In this document: positions 17,174 to 25,510 of the stretch, piece by piece | Layout of the letters: the number at the start of each line of letters is the position of its first letter | How positions within the stretch are numbered: position 1 is the stretch's first letter | Assembly (NCBI RefSeq): GCF_003226895.2 | Contig: NZ_PNJG02000003.1 | Span: 1-64,000 of the forward strand | DNA: 64,000 bases | Source: Kocuria tytonis | Lineage (GTDB): Bacteria; Actinomycetota; Actinomycetes; Actinomycetales; Micrococcaceae | Direction: 5' to 3' | Notes under the pieces: model-generated | Databases searched by the model: none | Told to the model about the DNA's origin: nothing | What the model saw: only the letters and a program-made list of their open reading frames with translations | Made by a program: the position numbers and the translations under genes

Positions 17174-18915
17174 AGTTCGCCTCCGGTGGTCTGTTCGGCC
17201 GACAGCTGGGAGGTCACGATCTCCCGGTAGGTGTCGCTGCTCGCCACGAGCTGCTCGTGGCTGCCGCGCGCGGTGATCCGGCCGTCCTCGAGCACCAGGA
17301 TGAGGTCCGCGTCCGTGATGGTGGAGACGCGCTGGGCCACGGTGACCACCGTGGCGTGGCGGGTCACGGGGCGCAGTGCGGCGCGCAGCCGGGCGTCGGT
17401 GGCGACGTCGAGCGCGGAGAAGGAGTCGTCGAAGACGTACACCTCCGGGCGGGCCACCAGGGCCCGGGCGATGCTGAGCCGCTGGCGCTGCCCGCCGGAG
17501 ACGTTGGTGCCGCCCTGTGACACGGGGGAGTCCAGGCCCTGGGGCAGCTCCCGCACGAAGTCCTCCGCCTGGGCCACCCGCAGGGCGTCCCACAGCTCCT
17601 CGTCCGTGGCGTCCTGCCGGCCGAAGCGGAGGTTGCTCGCTACGGTCCCCGAGAACAGGAACGGCCGCTGCGGCACGAGACCCACCCGCCCCGCGAGGTC
17701 CTCGGGGGCGTAGTCGGTGAGGGGCACACCGTCCAGCAGCACGTCACCGGACACGGGGTCCAGCAGCCGCGGGATCAGGCTGATCAGCGTGCTCTTGCCG
17801 GAGCCGGTGGCCCCCACCACCGCCACGGTGCGCCCGGGCTCGGCCGTGAAGCCGATGTCGTCCAGCACGGGCGCCTCCGCCCCGGGGTACTGGAAGGCGA
17901 CGCCTCGGAACTCCAGGTTCCCCAGCGCGCGGGGTGCGGCCACGGGGTGCTGCGGGGGGTGCATGCTCGGGCGGGTGTCCAGCACCTCGCTGATGCGCTC
18001 GGCGCACACCACGGCGCGCGGGACCATCATGAACATGAACGTGGCCATCATGACGGCCATCAGGATCTGCAGCATGTACTGCAGGAAAGCGGTCAGCGCA
18101 CCCACCTGGATCTGTCCCTGGTCCACGCGGTGCCCGCCGAACCACAGCACGGCCGCGGTGGCGAGGTGCATGACCATGTTGATCACCGGGAACATGAGCA
18201 CGAACAGCGAGCCGATGCGCAGCGAGATGTCCGTGAGGTCCTGGTTGGCCCGCCGGAAGCGCTGCGTCTCGAACGGCTCCTTCACGAACGCGCGGATCAC
18301 CCGGATGCCGGTGATCTGCTCGCGCAGCACCCCGTTGATGCCGTCGATGCGCTCCTGCATGACCCGGAACCACGGCATGAGCCGGGACACCACCAGGGCC
18401 AGGAGCACGCCCATCACCGGGATGGAGACCCACACGAGCCACGACAGCCCGGCATCCTCCCGCAGCGCCATGACGATCCCGCCGATGCACATGATGGGCG
18501 CCATGACCATGAAGTTCAGGGCCATGAGGGTGAGCACCTGGATCTGCTGGACGTCGTTGGTGTTGCGGGTGATCAACGACGGCGCCCCGAACGTCCCCAC
18601 CTCGCGGGCGCTGAACGTCCCCACCCGGCGGTAGACGCTGCGGCGCAGGTCCCGGCCCACGCCCACGGCCGTGCGGGCACCGCACCACACGGCCACGACC
18701 GCCGCGACGACCTGCCCGAGGGCCACGGTGAGCATCACGGCGCCCGTGCGCCAGATGTAGTCGGTGTCCCCGTGGGTGACGCCGTTGTCGATGATCCGGG
18801 CGTTGAGGCTCGGGAGGTAGAGGGCGGCGATCGTGGACAGCAGCTGGAACACGAGGACGCCCACGACCCACGGGAGGTAGGGGCGGGTGGAGGTGCGTAG
18901 CAAACGCAGCAGCAT
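17170..18915 (-). CDS. ABC exporter half-transporter, subunit with the degenerate ATPase site
   Basis: A 581-residue ABC exporter subunit with six transmembrane helices (about residues 15-300) and a nucleotide-binding domain. Walker A is GATGSGKS, the signature is a canonical VSGGQRQ, but Walker B reads VYVFDDS, with Asp in place of the catalytic Glu, and the switch position reads VAQRVST instead of His. In a heterodimer this composite site pairs with the partner's degenerate VSAGE, giving one inactive and one active ATP site, as in TM287/288 or BmrCD. The ATG at 18915 was chosen over an in-frame upstream start because the membrane domain begins immediately. Confidence 0.9.
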   Translation of the reverse strand: MLLRLLRTSTRPYLPWVVGVLVFQLLSTIAALYLPSLNARIIDNGVTHGDTDYIWRTGAVMLTVALGQVVAAVVAVWCGARTAVGVGRDLRRSVYRRVGTFSAREVGTFGAPSLITRNTNDVQQIQVLTLMALNFMVMAPIMCIGGIVMALREDAGLSWLVWVSIPVMGVLLALVVSRLMPWFRVMQERIDGINGVLREQITGIRVIRAFVKEPFETQRFRRANQDLTDISLRIGSLFVLMFPVINMVMHLATAAVLWFGGHRVDQGQIQVGALTAFLQYMLQILMAVMMATFMFMMVPRAVVCAERISEVLDTRPSMHPPQHPVAAPRALGNLEFRGVAFQYPGAEAPVLDDIGFTAEPGRTVAVVGATGSGKSTLISLIPRLLDPVSGDVLLDGVPLTDYAPEDLAGRVGLVPQRPFLFSGTVASNLRFGRQDATDEELWDALRVAQAEDFVRELPQGLDSPVSQGGTNVSGGQRQRLSIARALVARPEVYVFDDSFSALDVATDARLRAALRPVTRHATVVTVAQRVSTITDADLILVLEDGRITARGSHEQLVASSDTYREIVTSQLSAEQTTGGEL

Positions 18916-19103
18916 GACGGTCAATCCTGACGCAGGCACCGAGGGGCTAGCCGATGACGGGCCCAATATACGCGGGTCCGCGCGCCGGGGCGGTCACGGC
19001 CCGGCGCAGAAATGTGGGATAAGGGGTGGCAAAACCACATAAACAGACATAAGCTCACATCCACAGGGACGCCACCACCGTCGTCCCCGGCCGTGAGGTG
19101 ACG
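18916..19103. promoter_or_regulatory. Divergent region with candidate DeoR/FruR operator
   Basis: Three short repeats of CACAT/ACATAA type occur at 19036-19042, 19048-19053 and 19056-19060, spaced about 8-11 bases. An inverted repeat ATGTGG (19012-19017)/CCACAT (19035-19040) overlaps the first. This AT-richer stretch, 45-90 bases upstream of the fru operon, fits autoregulation by the DeoR-type regulator. Confidence 0.45.
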
Positions 19104-19895
19104 ATGTTCGCAGCAGAACGCCACGAGGAGATCGCCCGCACCGTGAGCCGCGAGCGCCGTGTCAACGGCGCCGAGCTGGCCAAGCGGTTCCGGGTGACCA
19201 TGGAGACCGTGCGTCGGGATCTCGCCGTGCTCGAGAGCCAGGGGCGGCTGCGCCGTGTGCACGGGGGCGCCGTGTCCGTGGACCAGTCCACCAGTGGGGA
19301 GCAGGGCATGGACTCCCGCCACCGGCTGGCCACCGAGGAGAAGCGCAGCATCGCGCTGAAGGCGCTCGAGGTCCTGGAGCGCTCCGGTGCCGGCGCCGTG
19401 GTGCTGGACGCCGGCACCACTGTGGAGGCGCTCGCCGAGCTGCTGCTGCACCGCGACAACCGGTTGCCCAGCGGCCAGGAGCAGCTGGTCATCACGCACG
19501 CCCTGCACATCGCCGCGAAGCTCGCGGACGCGGAGGGTGTGGGGCTGGAGCTCGTGGGTGGCCGGATCCGCAAGCTCACGTGGGCCGCCACCGGCTCGCG
19601 CGCCGCCCAGCACTACGACCAGCTGCGCCCCGACCTCGCGTTCGTGGGGTGCAACGGAGCGCACGCCCGCTTCGGGCTCTCCACCCCCGACCCCATCGAG
19701 GCCGTGGTGAAGTCCGCGATCGTGCAGGCCGCCCGCCGCGTGGTGGTGGTGTGCGACGCCAGCAAGCAGGACCAGGAGACCCTCACCCGGTTCGCCTCCT
19801 TCGCGCAGGTGGACACGTTCATCACGGACCGGGCCCCCACGGGGGAGCTGGCCCAAGCCCTCGAAGCAGCCGACGTGGAAGTGGTCCTCGCATGA
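19104..19895 (+). CDS. DeoR-family regulator of the fructose PTS operon
   Basis: A 263-residue DeoR/GlpR-type regulator. The N-terminal winged helix-turn-helix includes ERHEEIARTV and VTMETVRRDLAVLESQGRLRRVHGGAV (about residues 5-55). The C-terminal sugar-phosphate sensor domain shows DAGTT and the conserved CDASKQD near the end. It likely represses the fru operon until fructose-1-phosphate binds. GAGG lies 5 bases before the ATG at 19104; a GTG two codons earlier is an alternative. Its stop overlaps the fruK start (ATGA). Confidence 0.88.
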   Translation: MFAAERHEEIARTVSRERRVNGAELAKRFRVTMETVRRDLAVLESQGRLRRVHGGAVSVDQSTSGEQGMDSRHRLATEEKRSIALKALEVLERSGAGAVVLDAGTTVEALAELLLHRDNRLPSGQEQLVITHALHIAAKLADAEGVGLELVGGRIRKLTWAATGSRAAQHYDQLRPDLAFVGCNGAHARFGLSTPDPIEAVVKSAIVQAARRVVVVCDASKQDQETLTRFASFAQVDTFITDRAPTGELAQALEAADVEVVLA

Positions 19896-20911
19896 TCATC
19901 ACCGTGACCCTCAACCCCTCCGTGGACCGCACCGTGGACCTCTCCGCACCGCTGGCCCGCGGCCGCGTGCAGCGGGCGCACGCCACCCGGCAGGACCCCG
20001 GTGGCAAGGGCGTCAACATCTCCCGGGCCCTGAGCGCGAGCGGCGTGCAGACCGTGGCCGTGGCCCCGGGGGACGCCTCGGACCCGCTGTTCACCGGGCT
20101 CGACGCCGCCGGGGTGCGCTACGACAACGTGCCCATCGGCACCCCCGTGCGCTCCAACATCACCGTCACCGAGCCGGACGGCACCACCACCAAGATCAAC
20201 GAGCCCGGGCCCGCGCTGGACGAGCCCACGGTGGAACGGATCGCCGAGCGCATCGTGGCGCGCGGCGCGGGCGCCTCGTGGCTCGTGCTCGCGGGGTCCG
20301 TGCCGCCCGGGCCGGCCCCCGACGTCTACGCCGCGCTGGCCGCGCGGGTGCGGGGCGCGCTCGGGTCCGCGGCGCCGTCGTTGGCCCTGGACACCTCCGG
20401 AGCACCGCTGCAGGAGGCCCTCGCCCCGGGAGCGGCCGTGCTGCCGGACGTCGTCAAGCCCAACGGCCACGAACTCGCCCAGCTGCTGGGGCGCACGGAC
20501 GGGGACGCCCTGGAGGCGGACCCGCACGCCGCGGCCGCCGCCGCCCGCGACCTCGTGGCCCGCGGCGTGGGCGCGGTGCTGTGCACGCTCGGCGGCAACG
20601 GCGCCGTGCTGGTGACCCCGGAGGGCGCGTGGCACGCCGTCCACGAGCCCGTGACCGTGCGCTCCACGGTGGGGGCGGGGGACAGTGCCCTGACCGGGTA
20701 CCTGGTGGCCGCCGAGAGCGGTGCCCCGCCCGCCGAGTGCCTGCGCCGCGCCGTGGCCCACGGGTCCGCGGCCGCGGCCCTGCCCGGAACCCGGATGCCC
20801 ACGGTGGCGGACACCACACCCGAGGCTGTCCACGTGGCACCCCTGGTCCTCCCGCCCGCAACGCCCGCGCCGGACACCGGGCACCCCTCCGGCGCGAACA
20901 CCCGGTCCTGA
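19892..20911 (+). CDS. fruK: 1-phosphofructokinase
   Basis: PfkB-family kinase of 339 residues that phosphorylates fructose-1-phosphate, the product of the PTS permease, to fructose-1,6-bisphosphate. The N-terminus TVTLNPSVDRTV, the substrate-binding GGKGVNISRAL and the anion-hole/catalytic motif GAGDSALTGYL (about residue 255) are typical. The C-terminal 25 residues are a proline/threonine-rich extension. The ATG overlaps the upstream regulator stop, and fruA follows after about 85 bases. Confidence 0.93.
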   Translation: MIITVTLNPSVDRTVDLSAPLARGRVQRAHATRQDPGGKGVNISRALSASGVQTVAVAPGDASDPLFTGLDAAGVRYDNVPIGTPVRSNITVTEPDGTTTKINEPGPALDEPTVERIAERIVARGAGASWLVLAGSVPPGPAPDVYAALAARVRGALGSAAPSLALDTSGAPLQEALAPGAAVLPDVVKPNGHELAQLLGRTDGDALEADPHAAAAAARDLVARGVGAVLCTLGGNGAVLVTPEGAWHAVHEPVTVRSTVGAGDSALTGYLVAAESGAPPAECLRRAVAHGSAAAALPGTRMPTVADTTPEAVHVAPLVLPPATPAPDTGHPSGANTRS

Positions 20912-20996
20912 CCCGCCCGAGCACCACCCACCCGAGCACCACACCTTCAGAGACGCCCACCCCGAGCCCACCGGGCCGTACCCAAGGAGCCCTGAC

Positions 20997-23306
20997 ATGT
21001 CGGATCTCATCACCCCGGAACTGGTCCTGCTGGACCGGGATCTGGGCGGGTCCACGGACAGCGCGATCCGTGAACTCGCCGCCACCGTCCACAGGGAGGG
21101 TCGCGCGCGGGACGCGGACTCGCTCGCCGCGGACGCCCTCGCACGCGAGGCCAAGAACGCCACGGGCATCCCGGGCGGCATCGGCATCCCGCACTGCCGC
21201 TCCGAGGCCGTGACGCAGGCCACCCTGGTCATGGCGCGGCTCGCCCCCGCCGTGGACTTCGGTGCCAAGGACGGCCCCGCGGACATCGTGTTCTTCATCG
21301 CCGCCCCCGCGGGCGCGGACCAGGAGCACCTCAAGCTGCTCTCCAAGCTCGCGCGCTCGCTCATGAAGAAGCCCTTCGTGGCCGCACTGCGCGCGGCCGG
21401 GTCCCCGGAGGAGGTCGTGGGCATCGTCGACGGCGCCCTGGGCCTGTCTCCCGTCCCGGACGACGCCGCCGCCCGCTCCGGTGCCGCGGGCACCGCACCG
21501 GCCGCGGCATCCGATTCCGTGGCGTCCGCGACGGGCACCCGCGCGGCGGGCGAGGCCGCCGGTTCCGAGCGCGGCACCGCGTCCGGAAGCGGCCACGGTG
21601 CCCGTGCCGAGGGGTCGGCCCCGTCCGGTGCCACCGCGGCAGGTGTCGCGGGTGCCGCCGGTGCCGCCACGGGTGGTGCGGCGGTCGGTTCCCCCGCCGG
21701 GGTCGGCGGGGCGACGGCGTCGTCCGCACGCCCCGGGGACGGCGCCGCGGCGGCCGCACCCGGCACCGGGACGCGGCCCGGCGACGCCGAGCGCGGACCG
21801 CGCCGGCTCGTGGCCGTCACCGCGTGTCCCACCGGGATCGCGCACACCTACATGGCGGCGGACTCCCTGACGAACACCGCCGAGGAGATGGGCGTGGACC
21901 TGCAGGTGGAGACGCAGGGCTCCTCGGGCGCCACCCGGCTGGACCCGCAGGTGATCGCGGGGGCCGAGGCCGTCATCTTCGCCACGGACGTGGACGTGCG
22001 GGAGCGCACCCGCTTCGCGGGGCTGCCGTACATCGCCTCGGCCGTGAAGCGCGGGATCGACGAGCCGCGCGAGATGATCCAGGAGGCGCTCGCCGCCGCG
22101 GACGACCCCCACGCGCCCAAGGTCACGGGTGACGGCACGGAGGCCGCCGCGGCACTGACCGGCAGCGAGGGCTGGGGAACGCGGATCCGCAAGGCCGTGA
22201 TGACGGGTGTCAGCTACATGATCCCCTTCGTGGCCGCGGGCGGCCTGCTCATGGCGATCGCGTTCATGATCGCGGACCCCGTGCTGGTGGCGAAGGAGGC
22301 GGACAACATCCTGAAGACCGCGACCCTGGGTGATCTCGGGGACGTGTCCCTGGGGATGTACCTGGGGGCGGTGCTGTTCAAGATCGGCAACCTGGCCATC
22401 AGTCTGCTGGTCCCGGCCCTCGCGGGGTACATCGCCTACGGGCTCGCCGACCGCCCGGGCATCGCGCCCGGCTTCGCGGCCGGGCTCGTGGCGAACTTCA
22501 TGGGCGCGGGCTTCATCGGCGGCATCGTGGGCGGTCTGCTCGCCGGGGTGTGCGCCTACTGGCTGACCCTGCCCCGGCTGCCGCGCTGGCTCGGGTCCCT
22601 GATGCCCGTGGTGATCATCCCGCTGCTGGCCTCGCTGTTCGCCGGCGGGCTGCTGCTCCTGCTGATCGGCGGACCCATCGCGGCGTTCATGACGTGGCTG
22701 ACCGGCCTGCTGTCCGGGATGAGCGGGGCGTCCGCCGTGGCCCTGGGCGCGGTGCTCGGCCTGATGATGTGCTCGGACCTGGGCGGACCCATCAACAAGG
22801 TGGCGTACTCCTTCGCCGTGGCCGGCCTGGGCGCAGCCACGGCCACCGCCACCGCACCCCAGGAGATCATGGCCACCGTGATCGCCGCGGGCATGGTGCC
22901 CCCGCTGGGCCTCGCCCTGGCCTCCACCGTGCTGGGCCGCAAGTACTTCACGGCCGCCGAGCGCGAGAACGGCAAGACCTCGTGGCTGCTCGGCGCGTCC
23001 TTCATCTCCGAGGGCGCCATCCCGTTCGCCGCGGCGGACCCGCTGCGCGTGATCCCCGCCTCCATGGTGGGCGGCGTGGTGACCGGCGCCATGACCATGG
23101 CCTTCGGCGTCACCTCACCGGCACCGCACGGTGGATTCTTCATCCTGCCGGTCGTGGACGGGCGCATCGCGTTCATCGGCTCCGTTCTGGTGGGCACAGT
23201 GATCACCGCCGTGCTGGTCACCCTCCTCAAGCGGGTGGGCGGCGTCGAGAAGCGCGTGGGCGAGGTCCCCGGGATTCCCCAGACCCAGCAGAGCGTGGAA
23301 GCGTGA
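20997..23306 (+). CDS. fruA: PTS fructose transporter, fused EIIA-EIIB-EIIC
   Basis: A 769-residue permease that imports fructose and phosphorylates it at carbon 1. EIIA (about residues 1-150) carries its phosphorylated His66 in GIGIPHCRSE. An alanine/glycine-rich linker of roughly 110 residues follows (about 155-265), much longer than needed. EIIB has active Cys277 in VTACPTGIAHT. EIIC (about 395-755) has around nine membrane segments and the motif PAPHGGFF. AAGGAG precedes the ATG at 20997. Phosphate comes from EI and HPr encoded immediately downstream, an arrangement typical of actinobacteria in which fructose is the main PTS sugar. Confidence 0.95.
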   Translation: MSDLITPELVLLDRDLGGSTDSAIRELAATVHREGRARDADSLAADALAREAKNATGIPGGIGIPHCRSEAVTQATLVMARLAPAVDFGAKDGPADIVFFIAAPAGADQEHLKLLSKLARSLMKKPFVAALRAAGSPEEVVGIVDGALGLSPVPDDAAARSGAAGTAPAAASDSVASATGTRAAGEAAGSERGTASGSGHGARAEGSAPSGATAAGVAGAAGAATGGAAVGSPAGVGGATASSARPGDGAAAAAPGTGTRPGDAERGPRRLVAVTACPTGIAHTYMAADSLTNTAEEMGVDLQVETQGSSGATRLDPQVIAGAEAVIFATDVDVRERTRFAGLPYIASAVKRGIDEPREMIQEALAAADDPHAPKVTGDGTEAAAALTGSEGWGTRIRKAVMTGVSYMIPFVAAGGLLMAIAFMIADPVLVAKEADNILKTATLGDLGDVSLGMYLGAVLFKIGNLAISLLVPALAGYIAYGLADRPGIAPGFAAGLVANFMGAGFIGGIVGGLLAGVCAYWLTLPRLPRWLGSLMPVVIIPLLASLFAGGLLLLLIGGPIAAFMTWLTGLLSGMSGASAVALGAVLGLMMCSDLGGPINKVAYSFAVAGLGAATATATAPQEIMATVIAAGMVPPLGLALASTVLGRKYFTAAERENGKTSWLLGASFISEGAIPFAAADPLRVIPASMVGGVVTGAMTMAFGVTSPAPHGGFFILPVVDGRIAFIGSVLVGTVITAVLVTLLKRVGGVEKRVGEVPGIPQTQQSVEA

Positions 23307-23311
23307 GGACC

Positions 23312-25045
23312 ATGAGCGAGAACACCGAACTGCCCACGGGCTCCGGCCCCGTCGTCCTGCACGGGGTGGGCGTGAGCCCCGGGCGCGTCATCGCACCCCT
23401 GGTGCACATGGCACCGGCCGTGGCCGAACCGCCCGAGGGGGAGCCCCTCACCGGGGATGCGGAGGCCGCGGTCGACCGCCTCAAATCCGCGGCGCTCGCG
23501 GTCAAGGCGGAGCTCACGGAGCGCGCGGCCCGGGCCCGCTCGGAGTCTGCGGCGGAGGTCCTCAAGGCCACCGCGCTCATGGCGGGGGACCGTGCGCTCG
23601 TCAAGAGCGCGGGCAAGCTCGTGACCGGTCAGCGGCTGAGCCCGGAGCGGGCCCTGTGGCAGGCCGCCACGGCCTACGCGGACCAGATGCGAGCCATGGG
23701 CGGGTACATGGCCGAGCGCGCGGCGGACATCGAGGACGTCCGGGCCCGGATCGTCGCGCAGCTGCGCGGCGAGGACGCCCCGGGGGTGCCGCAGCGGCGG
23801 GAGCCGTTCGTGCTCGTGGCCGAGGACCTCGCCCCCGCGGACACCGCGGTGCTGGACCCCGACGTCGTGCTCGCCCTGGTGACGGAGTCCGGCGGTCCGC
23901 AGTCCCACACGGCCATCCTGGCGCGCAACCTGGGGCTGCCGGCGGCGGTCGCCGTCGAGGGCGTCCTGGAGCTCGACGCCGGCACGGCCGTCTTCGTGGA
24001 CGGCGCCGCCGGCACCGTGGTCGCGTCCCCGGGCGAGCGCGAGGAGGCGGCGGTGGCCGCATGGCGCCGCGCCTCGGAGCAGCTCGCGGCCTTCGACGGG
24101 CGCGGTGCGCTCGCGGACGGCACCACCGTCCCGCTGCTGGCCAACGTGGGCACCGGCGACGACGCCCGGGCCGCCGCGGCTGCCGGGGCCCAGGGCGTGG
24201 GGCTGCTGCGCACCGAGTTCTGCTTCCTCAACAGGGACGCCGAGCCCACCGTGGCGGAGCAGACCGAGGCGTACACCGAGATCCTCACCGCGTTCGAGGG
24301 GAGGAAGGTGGTGGTGCGCACGCTGGACGCGGGCGCGGACAAGCCCCTGCCGTTCCTCACGGACGCCACCGAACCGAACCCGGCGCTCGGCGTGCGCGGC
24401 TACCGCACGGACTGGACCACCCCGGGTGTGCTGGCGCGCCAGCTGGAGGCCGTCGCGGCCGCGGAGCGCAGCAGCGGCGCGGAGGTGTGGGTCATGGCGC
24501 CGATGATCGCCACCGTCCCGGAGGCCGTGCGCTTCCGGGAGCTCGCCACCGCGGCGGGACTGCGGGTGTGCGGGGTCATGGTGGAGACCCCGGCGGCCGC
24601 CGTCACGGCGGAGCAGATCCTGGAGCGGGTGCACTTCGTGTCCCTGGGCACCAACGACCTCACCCAGTACACGATGGCCGCGGACCGGATGCTCGGCTCG
24701 CTGGCCGAGCTCAACTCCCCGTGGCAGCCCGCCGTGCTGCGCATGGTCGAGTGCGTGACCCGGGGAGCGGCGTCGGCAGCGCAGCGCCAGGGCGCCCCCA
24801 AGAACGTGGGGGTGTGCGGCGAAGCGGCCGCGGACCCCGCGCTCGCCGTGGTGCTCGTGGGACTGGGCGTGGACACCCTGTCCATGAGCGCGCGCTCGCT
24901 GGCCGCCGTGGCCGCCGTCCTCGCCCGCGTGGACACCGCGCAGGCGCGGCGGCTCGCGGCGCTGGCCCTGGACGCCACGAGTGCCCGGGAGGCGAAGGAC
25001 GCGGTGCGGGCGCAGCTGCCCGTGCTGGACGAACTGGGCCTGTGA
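23312..25045 (+). CDS. ptsI: Phosphoenolpyruvate--protein phosphotransferase (PTS enzyme I)
   Basis: A 577-residue cytoplasmic enzyme that transfers phosphate from PEP to HPr. The phosphorylated histidine is His199 in GGPQSHTAILAR, PEP binding is visible as GLLRTEFCF and SLGTNDLTQYT, and the C-terminal catalytic Cys502 lies in VGVCGEAAAD. It starts 5 bases after fruA. Placement of the general PTS gene in the fructose operon implies that fructose induction sets EI levels. Confidence 0.96.
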   Translation: MSENTELPTGSGPVVLHGVGVSPGRVIAPLVHMAPAVAEPPEGEPLTGDAEAAVDRLKSAALAVKAELTERAARARSESAAEVLKATALMAGDRALVKSAGKLVTGQRLSPERALWQAATAYADQMRAMGGYMAERAADIEDVRARIVAQLRGEDAPGVPQRREPFVLVAEDLAPADTAVLDPDVVLALVTESGGPQSHTAILARNLGLPAAVAVEGVLELDAGTAVFVDGAAGTVVASPGEREEAAVAAWRRASEQLAAFDGRGALADGTTVPLLANVGTGDDARAAAAAGAQGVGLLRTEFCFLNRDAEPTVAEQTEAYTEILTAFEGRKVVVRTLDAGADKPLPFLTDATEPNPALGVRGYRTDWTTPGVLARQLEAVAAAERSSGAEVWVMAPMIATVPEAVRFRELATAAGLRVCGVMVETPAAAVTAEQILERVHFVSLGTNDLTQYTMAADRMLGSLAELNSPWQPAVLRMVECVTRGAASAAQRQGAPKNVGVCGEAAADPALAVVLVGLGVDTLSMSARSLAAVAAVLARVDTAQARRLAALALDATSAREAKDAVRAQLPVLDELGL

Positions 25046-25093
25046 GCCCGTTCGCGCAAAACCGACAGAGCAAGAACCAGACAAGGAGCTGAC

Positions 25094-25375
25094 ATGACCG
25101 AACGCACTGCCACCGTGGCCTCCCGAGTGGGCCTGCACGCACGCCCCGCCGCGATCTTCGCCGAGGCCGCGGGCGAGTACGAGAACCTGGAGATCACCAT
25201 CCGCTCCGAGGGCGAGGACGCCGAGGAGGGCATGGACGCCTCGTCCGTGCTGTCGCTGATGTCCCTGGGCGCGTCCCACGGGGACAAGGTGGTCCTGGCC
25301 GCCGAGGGCGACGGCGCCGAGGAGGCCCTCGAGCACCTCGCGGGCATCATCGAGACGGACCTCGACGCGGACTGA
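25094..25375 (+). CDS. ptsH: Phosphocarrier protein HPr
   Basis: A 93-residue phosphocarrier between EI and EIIA. The phosphorylated His15 is in VGLHARPAA. The second conserved block, MDASSVLSLMSLGA, is at about residues 47-60. AAGGAG precedes the ATG. It is the last gene of the fru operon and is followed by a terminator. Confidence 0.95.
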   Translation: MTERTATVASRVGLHARPAAIFAEAAGEYENLEITIRSEGEDAEEGMDASSVLSLMSLGASHGDKVVLAAEGDGAEEALEHLAGIIETDLDAD

Positions 25376-25403
25376 GGACGCGGACCGGTACCGCACCGAA
25401 CGC

Positions 25404-25440
25404 ACGGCGCCGGGTGCTCCCTCACAGGGCCCGGCGCCGT
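25404..25440. terminator. Terminator of the fru operon
   Basis: An 11-bp stem (25404-25414 with 25430-25440), 29 bases after the ptsH stop. Confidence 0.7.
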
Positions 25441-25510
25441 CGTCGTGTCCGGGGACGTAGCAGGGGCGCACAGAGGCCCGCGCGCGGTGCCCGGGGCGTA
25501 CGGTGACCCC

